A DNA stretch of 64,000 nucleotides, from the NCBI RefSeq assembly GCF_003073045.1, contig NC_037593.1:12532735-12596734 (forward strand), given 5' to 3'. The translations under genes and the position numbers were made by a program. The notes beneath the pieces were generated by a model, which was not told the DNA's origin, made no database searches, and saw nothing but the letters and a program-made list of their open reading frames with translations. Shown here in pieces: positions 47,785-64,000 of this stretch. Each line of letters begins with the position of its first letter. The first letter of the stretch is position 1. The DNA is from Pomacea canaliculata (taxonomy: Eukaryota; Mollusca; Gastropoda; Architaenioglossa; Ampullariidae).

Positions 47785-48688
47785 CTTCTTGTTCCTATTC
47801 GCCCCCAGTGGAGCATAGGGCTGCAATCACACCCCGCCATCGGACCCAGTTCTATGCATCCCTTTCCAGTTGGGACTATGTCATGCCAGCTGTCTCCGCC
47901 TCTCTGTGGACTGACCTCCTCCATGTCTGTCTGGGTCTCTGTTGACGAATGTCTGTATCTTGTTAGTGATGGCATCCATACAGAAGGACTGACTTTACAT
48001 TTGTGTTAAAGATGTGGATCTTGGTGTGTAAAGATAAAGTCTTGGAGTTCCAGATAGGTTGTAGGGTGTGGAATGCAAGCCTGGCTTTGCGTATTCGGCT
48101 TCTTACATCTTCATCTGTACCTCCATCTTTGTTGACTAAGCTGGCAATGTAATTACAGACATTCCCCATGTAGTTGGAGTGGGGCTTCTTGCTTGTTGTT
48201 GACCCGCATTACCTCCGTCTTCTTGATGTTGATGGTCAGGCCAGTCATCGGTGCTTCTTCTGAGAGCCAAGTGAGCTTTGTCTGTGCATGTTGTTGCTTG
48301 TGGGACAACAGGCTGATGACATCCACAAAGTCGAGATCCTCAAGTTGCCTGACAAAGGTCCACTGAATTCCCGTGTTGCTGTTAGAGGTTGTTCTCATGA
48401 TCCAGTCTGTGACGATCAGGAAGATTGTCGGTGAGACAATACAACCTTGCCTCACTCCAGTCCTCACTGCGAAGGGGTCAGTCAGCTTTCCGTTGTGAAT
48501 CACCTGGCATGTCGAGTCCTCATACAGCTGTTGTATGATGGCAATGAACTTTGGTGGAAATCCATAGTGCTGCATCAGTTTTCAGATGGTTTCCCAGTCT
48601 ATGGAGTCAAAAGCCTTCTCAAAATCCTCAAAAGTTGTGTATAGTGGTGACTACCATTTGATGGACTGTTCAATAATATTTCGTAGTG
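47785..48688 (-). mobile_element. 5'-truncated RTE-clade LINE with 13-bp target-site duplication
   Basis: The 13 bases gcctgtggctatt occur exactly at 47772-47784 and 48689-48701. On the minus strand the insert encodes an RTE reverse transcriptase from R-N-I-I-E-Q onward: E-D-F-E-K-A-F-D-S-I-D, then Y-G-F-P-P-K, G-V-R-Q-G-C and P-T-I-F-L, the YADD-box position reading F-V-D-V (48329-48318), and the C-terminal K-I-H-I-F-N-T-N-V-K-S-V-L-L-Y-G. The DNA ends near the 3' terminus seen also at 12519-12597. At least one in-frame stop is present and the second catalytic Asp is Val, so it is dead. Confidence 0.88.
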
Positions 48689-48701
48689 GCCTGTGGCTAT
48701 T

Positions 48702-51700
48702 GGTAATGCTAAATTTCATGTTGCTCTCCTGGACCCTATTTCATCATCTTCCTTTTAGATAGAGTTTTAGTGAGAGTAAACATCTAGTGTGATAAGGATT
48801 TTTTTTTTTTTTTGTTATTGAGGATATTATAAAGATAGTAGATTAGAAATATGCTGATTTAAAAAATATTCTGGCACTTAGTTTCATCACTTTGTCAGGT
48901 TGACTTTTGGAAGTGTATTCTAAGTGATATCTGGGGCTGGCGTAACTGCAAGATTCTGTCAGTATGTCACTGGCAAAAACCAAGAAGCATTAAAACAGAA
49001 CAAGAAAAAGGAAACAATGTATAGCAACAGTCGTGGTGCAAATCTGCCAAAGATTTATGTGTGATGGAAAATGTCAGAGAAATAGCAAAGGATGGGTGTG
49101 TGCCGAGAAAATGGTGATCTAGTTATTAAAGTTTTTTAAACTATGCTTTACATTCCAAATTTAAAAAATGCTCCTAGCAACAGAAGAGATCGGGACAATC
49201 ATGAAAAGTCCAGTCTAGCTTTGTTCTGACCTGTTTTGATATCAGATCATCACATGCTGGTGTCTTTATTCTGTTGTAAATATGCATATTAATGATGTAC
49301 TATTTATGGGTAAGTTTGTGTCCTGCATATCTGTAATACTGCTATATTTTAAACTTCATCAAAACTGTACCACTGATCAGCAGGGATGTTTCTTTGCTGC
49401 TTTTCTTTGCTGCTTTCCATTATCCAAGCAAAGCCATATACAAATGGGCTGACACAACAAACTGAGCTTAATTGAAGCTTAGAATAAAAAGCTTGTTTCA
49501 AAATTTGAAGCAGCTGTAAAGGAATGAGTGATTTTGTACTTTCCTGTTTCTATCTTTTTAGCTGCTTGTAATTGTCCATTCCCTGATTTAGATTATTGGT
49601 GTATTTTCTTTTAAAATTTTTAGCAGCCAGAAGGATCTCAAACCAATATGGTTGAATCTTTGTTATATTTCTATTATTTCTCACCACACATACCATATTA
49701 TTACTGAGTAAAGGGATGTTATTTTTTCAGGTTTTCATTGTTAGGAGATGGGACGGTGGGGCTGTTTTGTTTTGTATTTATCTTCTATTTTTCCTCTTAA
49801 AGTTTTTTCTTCTTCAAGTCTTAAAGTGCATCTTTTTTTTTTTTTTAAGTTATGAATTGTGAAGAGAAATTTTCAATGCACATTGTTTTTATCAGTTTCC
49901 TACTATTGCACACCATTGTCATGTTGCAAAAAGTATTAACTCATGGAAGTATCTACATGGGTTTTTTTTCAGCTCTTTGTCACACATCATGTTTAATATT
50001 TAAAGTAGTTGTGCAACTGCACTCTAGTGCAAAGTTATGCACAAAATGTTTAAAAGTTGTTCTGAAAGTCATCTTTGTATTGTTAAAAAAAAAATCCTTA
50101 CATTTTGAATTAGTTTCTAGAGAAATTTTGCGATTCAATTAAGGTGTTCTACCTTAAACATTTTATGATTTGTAGCTGTTGCATATTTCCAATAACATCA
50201 TTTTGGATGATAATTTTTTAAGGATAACACGAATTTATCATTAAAACAAGTTCAGTAATTTTGTATGATTACATACTTTGGGGGGAATGTGGCATCCATT
50301 TGGTTTGAAAAGCTTTTAGAGATTTGATTCTATTAAGGTCCAACTTGGTATGAACTTTTAAACTTTGTCTTGCACCAGCAGGAAGAGTGCGTGGGTCATC
50401 TAGACTGGTCAGTAACATTTTCCTGCAAAAAATATTTCTTAGCTTGAATTACTTGTCAGCTAGGAAACATTTTACCATTATGTGCTCACAAAGTTGCAGA
50501 TTCCAGACTACAGCAGATCTGTGAGCCACTTTTCTTTGTTGTCTTTAAGAAGTGTAGGCTGGAATCTCATTGATTTCTCTTAATTTTTAGACAAATATTT
50601 TTTACAAAAAAGTCTGCATGCAAAGTTGGTTTTTGAGGATGTATTTCCCATTTAAAATGTGAATGTTCCTTTTTTCTGGTAAAGTGGCTCTTGCCATCAA
50701 GTGGCTCTTGATATTTATAACAAGGATGGTGAGAAAGTCCCACCTTCCTTCTAGCCCTGTACAAAAACTATTATTGAAAAAAGACTGGAAGAACCAGACT
50801 ATGCAAAACAAGGACAACAAAATGTAAGCTGCACCCATCATTTTAATGCTGATAGCATGTTTTATTGAAATTGTGCCTGGTGATATTTCATACATACAAA
50901 TCAAGATGTGCACATCATGTGCAGGCATATTTATACCTGTGTACATGCTTGTGCAGCTTGATTTGAGGTTAGGAACTGGAAGGTGGAGATTAGGGTGGTT
51001 TGAGCAAAACAAACCACTTTAATATTAGTGATAACAACCATATTTATAATCATTTTAACCATTAATCACTGTGCAGGGATGATTATCGTATTTGGATTTT
51101 TTGTGCTTCGGATAAACTGGATAGACATAAGATTATACTGTAGAGGTACTTTGCTTCTCCAGATATTTAGATGATTCAACAGAAATTTTATAATTTATGT
51201 TAAACTCTTTTATTTGAAGTGTAAACGTAACAGAATTATTAGGCAGTAAGCTTCCTGGAGAAAGATTGTGCAGGCTCACAGAATGATTAACAAGCAGTTC
51301 AACCAAGGAGAAGTAATCAGCTAAGTTCCTAAAATGCAAGTTGTTTAAACTGTGATAATGATTGGTGTAGCTGCTAGCCAATAGCTGGCCCCTGAAATGC
51401 CTGCGCTCTCTATAATGCATTTTGTAGAGGTTTGACTAAGAGCATTGCTGCATGCAACTTGTGGTAAGGCAAAATGTTGCTTGTAAATTGTTTACATAAA
51501 CCTCAAAGTTTCTATGCTTCGTTCTTTGATCATGGATATTTTAATTTCTTCCATACTCACTTCATTTGAGAGAATCAGTTCTTTTGCAAGATCATACAAA
51601 TTTGGAAGGAATGTGAAAATTGCTGCATGCTTCTACTCAAAGGAAAAACATTTTATTTTTGATATTTAATGCAGTTACCATTCATCCATCACTTTGTCAA

Positions 51701-52210
51701 CGTATGCAATTCCCTATCCATGTATACCAAGGAAGTTCCCAATAAATATTTGCTGGTTGGACTTGTGTACATTTTCCCATCTTAATACTTTATCATTCAA
51801 CATTGCTTAGAAAATGTGCATACCTCTGGATGGACTAGAACTCAACTCATGGATATTCAACTGAAAATGCTTTAAAATAGATTCATTGTATGATTTCGTT
51901 GAGTGTTACTGTAGGTATGCAAATCAGGGCTCTATAGGTCTGAATCTAAACTGCATTCTCAAGCTCTCTAATCTGGATGAAGGCTTTGTATTGAAAAAAG
52001 AAAATTAGTGTTATTCTTTATGAATCTAGTTAATCCATACAAGGGTTTAACTCACACTTTGAACTGACACTGCATTCTTAAGGTTTACAGAGAAGAATAT
52101 CTTCTTGTAGTCAGTAAAAAGCAGGCATGTTTTAACCCATGCTTAAGTTGCATAAAATAATAAAAAGCAAATTTACAATTTACGAACATGAACAATTGTT
52201 TCTAACGAAG
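48702..52210. other. Downstream of the J-protein gene, probable 3' UTR or intergenic
   Basis: AT-rich with no coding structure. Plus-strand AATAAA signals at 49482-49487 and 51741-51746 are candidates for the J-protein 3' end; the latter would make a 4.5-kb UTR containing the antisense RTE fragment. Frames at 49852-50142 and 50602-51012 show no domain. Confidence 0.4.
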
Positions 52211-55200
52211 ATCTTTATTCTGTCACAATAGGAATGTACACAGATTGACATTCCCTCTTGCAGCCGTGCTCACCACATCTGGTGTAGGTCCCAATGTAGC
52301 ATAGGCAGGCTTGTTTCCATCTGATTAGGGTGTCTTTGATTGCTACTGCTGGCCATGACTGTAATGTCTTGCAAATTACGTGCAATAAGACAATGTCCAA
52401 TTTAGTCTCACCCCGCCCCTTCATAAGTATGTCCTACAGTTACCTCTGTCAAACACGGACAGGTTTGAAAGGGACAAGAAATGCACACAAAGTGGAAAAG
52501 ATTTGGAAAGAATGTCAGTTGAAATTGTCTAATTTCTAAATATAATAGTTTACACAAAAAAGCACTTTTTAAAGAGTTGCAAGTGCTTTCCATAGGCAAT
52601 TAACAAACCCAAACATCTGATCAGGCAGCAGAAAACAGACTTCTTTACATAGATAGGTCCCCAAATTCTGCAATATTATGCTACACTTCTTGGCATGAGA
52701 GTAAACCAATACAATTCTTTTAAAACAAGTGTTAAGGGCCAGACAAGGAAGGCAATTTTTTTTTCTTTAAAAACTTGCAGCTAATTGCACATTTCTTAAA
52801 TTTAAAACTGTTCTAAAAATGTTTTTAAAAAATTTTTCCCATGCCATTAAGATGCATTGCACAAAATAATGCGCTGACAAGAACATCTGGTTTAAGCAGT
52901 TTTAATTGTATTTAGACAATATTAGGTAAAAAGTTATAAAATTGTGTTGTGTACTGTTTTTATAATTCTAAATAGATTTAAGGTCTAAAAGGTTAAAAAA
53001 ACTAGAAGTGTACAACTGGCCTCCGATCTTTATAAAAACCCCAATTTTTTTTTAAACACTTTTACTGTTTGATATGTTCCTGCTTCTGTGGAGATGGCAT
53101 GATACATCTCACTGCCAAGGAAACAAGAAACAAAAGCAATCAAAGAGGGACAAAAAAGAAATGGAATTAATGAAATGATGAGAAAGGTACAAAAAGAATT
53201 AAAAGACAATAGTAGACACCCTAAGAATGATTATAAGCTGCACTGGATTTTTTTCTTAAACTGACCACGCAGCACAAGCACAATCACAGTAAAATGGATA
53301 CATTTACATGCTACAGACACCGCCATCTTAAAGTGGCACTACTTCCTTCTCACCCTTCAAGTTGTCTACCACACAAGCATGCACGAGTATGACTTGACCA
53401 TTGTCCTAACCCATGGGTAAATAAAGCTTAAACACTCCTCATATTCAATAGGATTCTGTTAATACCAGAAATGCAACATGGACACGAAATGGGTTCTGTG
53501 TGTGACCTAAACATGAACATGCTTTCTGAAACTCTCTGCATAACCTTATGCAAAAGGCTTTCTAAAGAGTTTCTCAACACATAAATGTAGCCAATAGGCT
53601 TTTTATCCATGAAAGCACAAAAATATGGAGTATTTATCAAGTACAGCCAACCATTTTACATTTTTCCTTTAAAAAAAAATATCAAGTTTTCCTGCATTTC
53701 AACTTTCACACATTCATTTGATCAAGTGCCACATATTTCTCTTGACTTGTTTTTTCTCCTCGCCACCTTTATTTCTTATTTAGACCTGCACATAAATGCA
53801 CACCATTTGTAAATTTCCTTTAATTGATACAACTGCTTAGAAATCTGAAACTCCCACATGATTTGACTCAGACATGTCAATACCAGATTTGGCAGTGCCA
53901 TGACACCTAATCAATCAAAGAAAGGTATTGTTCCACCCTTAAAGGTATGCTATGACTTCTGATATCCCTACGGAAAATGGTTTGTGTCATAAGTTAAAAA
54001 TGATACCTAACATGGTAACAAAAGACTGCGTACTTCACAACTTTTCCTCTGGAAGATCAACCATCATGAACACATGACCCAAAATGTACCTATGGTGTAT
54101 CAAAAGGATGTTACATATATTTTGCACTATAAATGAGGTCATTTCTTAAAATCTAAATGGACTCATTGTGCATTAAAAAAAAATACAAACTCTCTCTGCA
54201 CTTTCAACTAAGCCAATCTCAGTGAGCTTTGGAGACTTTTTAAAAAAAACGTTTTGCTCACTGTGGTTGCTGTCAAAAGTTGTCCAAGGTCAAAACTTTA
54301 TAAAAACCAAGTACTTCAGAAGAAAGCAAGATATGATAGCATGGAGCGTTTGGTCATGAAGGATGCCTCATATATATGGGATGCAGACATCAAGTATCAT
54401 GCAGATAAAAATACTGGCCTATAAGAAGGCAAAGGATAAATACATAACAAGATCTGACTTCCCCACGCAAAATATATCATACACGGAATACACTCTTCTC
54501 ACTGTGGTCTCTGCATGAAAAAGTTTAAAATGTCCTTCTAATAAAAAAAAATTTAAATATCAGGCCTCTTTCTTTGACCAGACTTTGCAGGCCTCAAACC
54601 AACCTACATTATGCAATATATCCATGAAGCTTTCTTTACTGAAATACTGTCAAGTAAGGGGTTATTTTTTTTATCCTAACACTGTTAGGACCCAATTAAT
54701 AATTAGGATTTTTTGGATACTTTGTTAAAAATTCTACCACAAACTGTGTTTTGGGGCTTTTTACTAAAGCTCAAAGTCATTTTTCAAAGGTCAGATATGG
54801 TCATTGAGCTTTAAACAACTGTAATCTTCCACGAAAATATTTTTAGCTCTCACATCTTTTAACGTGAAAAGAATTGTCCTTAAAGCAATGGTCCTAGTTT
54901 CCTTCTCTCACTTTTGTTTTCACATGAACACATGCATACATGTGCACCCACACAAAATACAGTATATGAGGCGAGTACAAGTCAAACATCAAAATACACA
55001 TCATTTTACAAGTTCCCATTCCACTTATTACCAACTGCCGCCAGTGGTGACTGTGGGACAGCTACATTCAAAAAATGGGGGGCACGAGGGGAAAGGAGTT
55101 TGACTATGGGAGAAAATCTTGAGCACTGATCATGGCTGACATGACATGTAAAAAATGGCACTAATAAATACTGGACAACAACAAAAACACCTCACTAATA

Positions 55201-56025
55201 CATTAGCATCACACAGTGAGTGCAGCACCTTAAAAAGTTGACTTGAATGTATCATTCACTAGCTTCTGAAACACGTCCTTAACCACAGCAGGTAAGCACT
55301 CAGGTCCTGCAAGTTTAAGCATCTCATTGTAAAACCTCCTCGAGCTGCAAGTTTGATAGAAGCTATCACACACTCTTTACATTCTTCTTCTATTATAGTC
55401 TCAGAAGTGTCATGTAAACTTTTTAAAATGAACAAAACTGTAATCAACCGAGAAACCAAGCTTTTCAACAAGAATGTTGACTAAATGCAAATTAAGATAC
55501 CAGTAACATGCACAGATGTAACAGTTCTGAAATAAACATTCCAGCATGTTCACTAGAACACATTTAGCCACAGTGTAGCTTTACTTGCATGAACCAATGG
55601 ACTAATGACCAGATATCAATTCTTTGGAACCAACAAAACTTGAACGGATAGATACAATGCACTGGCACAAAACACACATGGAAGTATCCACCAGGAGAAA
55701 TATCCACAGAAAAATTACAAAGCACACAGGAAATATTTTCACCAATGTTCAAGTAAAACATTGTGCACAACTCTTTAAAACATGGCCAAAATTGACCGAC
55801 AACATCGCTGAACGACAACATAGACTGTAACAGTAACAGTCCTGGGTGCTAGAGGCTGGTTGTGAGGGCACACGGAGTAACAACTATCACCAAACAGGTC
55901 CTACAACATTACCACAGTAAAGGAATAGCAGCTCAGACGAAGATAGTCTGAAGTGCTGATGGCAGGTTTAACAAACGATACAGGCTGTATTCAAATGAGC
56001 ATGCTGTGACAGTTTCTGGACACAT
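52211..56025 (-). other. Probable PHTF 3' UTR or intergenic
   Basis: It follows the PHTF stop on the minus strand. The tttatt at 52215-52220 gives a minus-strand AATAAA near the left end of this block, so a 3' UTR of up to about 3.8 kb is possible. There are no credible coding exons. Several T- or A-rich runs and a CA-rich spot near 54930 are present. Confidence 0.38.
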
Positions 56026-62561
<6,536 letters not shown>

Positions 62562-64000
62562 CTATAAACAGAAGACTTGAAAATAAATTTAAGCTCTCTC
62601 CCCATTCCCCTATAACTCTTCTATATCACCTCTGATAAAAATAAGCATGCATGCATCATGTTTTTGTCTGCTGATGGGTAAGCATGTATGTGCATGGATA
62701 GAAGATCTGTGAAACTGCACCAGCTCAAACTCATTCAAATGTACATTATAAAAGCAACCTGTCTTGAATAATAATAGTACAGACACACACGCAGGAATAA
62801 AGTACTACCCACCATCTCCAATACCACACACCATCCCATGCATCTATTACAAACAATTCAATTTCATGATACTAACGAAGTTGCAGCATTACTCCACATG
62901 TACATCATTTTGACACTCAAAGGGCAGGCACTCCAGCTGCATGGTCAGTGAATGAGGGAAAAAAGCATTCTTACAAGGCCTACATGTTGTTATAAGTGCA
63001 CCTTTGTCACTCCACCTCTGCACATGCTAAGATTAGTAACACTCAAAAAAAATATTTGTGAAAAGAGGCAGGCCTCTAAAGAATGGAGCTGTGATATTAG
63101 GGTGGCAGAAAGCTGTGATGCTAGGTACTAGACTGAGTGGAAAGGCCAGACATGTCAACTCAGGTAACTCTAAAAGGACAGAAACTGCACAAGTGTACAG
63201 TAAGAACACAGCTTTACTTTAGTACATCATACTGTGGCACACAGTGCCCCGACTACTCAAAATTCTTTTAAATTGCAGCTGATAATGAACATAGGATGAC
63301 ATAAAGCACAGCAGGTAAACTTCCACATCCGAAGCGGACAAAGGAAGTAAATAATAAAATATGCTCTGTATGACATTAGAGTGGTGGGGAATTACATCAG
63401 GAATGGATAAGAGATCTGTATTCTGCTTTCCCCCAACTCTCCCTAAAAATGCTACTTATCTTACCCCATTCCCAACATTGTAAATGCAATGAATGTTCAC
63501 AACTTTGGCTGGGACTGGAAGTTAAAATGTGCTGTTAACATAGCCTAGCCAAAGTGACTGTAGATAATTTTTTCTTAAGCAGAATATACGCTGCTGTTCG
63601 GCCTGGAAAAGTTATCTTGCAAAAGCATACTGTTAACTGCCTAAAAGTAGTAATATAGTTTTTCCAGGGTAAGAAAGTGATGTGCCAGTCATCAACAACC
63701 TGCACTGTACAAATCTACCAACCATACTCAGAAAAGCTGTAAAGTACTGAGTACTTGGACTCTAGAAAGCAGTATATGCATATAGATATATAGATCTTTT
63801 CTAAAAGTACAAAGCCCAGCAAGCCACATGAAAGACTGTGAAAGTCTGGCCTACAACTGACTACTAAGTCTATCACTAATTTTATTTCCACAGATTCTAT
63901 GACTGGCCATTTTAAAAGCTGCCTGTATGCAAAGAGAGAAAGAGATTACACCTTATAATCAGTATATAGATAGCAGAACAATAAGATGGTGCTAATAAGG
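62562..64000. other. PHTF intron continuing beyond the right edge
   Basis: AT-rich. No further exon with matching phase 0 and conserved PHTF sequence was recognised. In the preceding intron, a poly(A) run lies at 62295-62313. CA- and CATG-rich spots are present near 62640 and 62780. Confidence 0.5.

Overview
The window is nuclear DNA from an animal, most likely a gastropod or related mollusc. The genes are split by GT-AG introns and surrounded by AT-rich, repeat-rich non-coding DNA. tRNA-derived SINEs with a shared 3' core, RTE and L2-like LINE remains and hAT miniature elements are scattered throughout. No prokaryotic operon structure, CRISPR array or viral genome was seen. Species identity is inference.

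Layout: (1) 1-4.1 kb is mostly non-coding; a lysine-rich open frame at the extreme left edge may be the tail of a gene outside the window. (2) 4.1-5.7 kb, minus: an intronless 540-residue class A GPCR with a very long third intracellular loop. (3) 9.1-10.6 kb, plus: a three-exon Myb/SANT-like protein with a charged coiled-coil tail. (4) 12.5-19.7 kb is a graveyard of mobile elements: a 79-bp RTE tail and a SINE, each with perfect target-site duplications; an L2-like LINE relic split by a hAT MITE; a second LINE relic joined to a U2 snRNA fragment; and a second hAT MITE. (5) 20.2-25.6 kb, plus: an eight-exon KLHL gene (BTB-BACK-kelch, 564 residues). (6) 30.1-34.8 kb, minus: a nine-exon LRRC14-like gene (530 residues). 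(7) 37.3-47.2 kb, plus: a twelve-exon J-domain protein (892 residues) with a coiled coil and a long disordered Arg/Gly/Phe- and Pro-rich tail. (8) 47.8-48.7 kb: a 5'-truncated RTE LINE with a 13-bp target-site duplication. (9) 56.0-62.6 kb, minus: the last eight coding exons (341 residues) of a PHTF gene whose 5' part lies beyond the right edge.

The genes do not form an obvious pathway. KLHL (Cul3 adaptor family) and LRRC14-like (PRAME/LRRC14 family, linked to Cul2 in vertebrates) are both ubiquitin-ligase-related families, but they are tail-to-tail neighbours with no sign of co-regulation. LRRC14-like and the J-protein gene are head to head across about 2.4 kb. The J-protein and PHTF genes converge. 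All exon models were made by reading splice sites and phases by hand; each joined frame is open and the lengths add up, but none has been checked against RNA.
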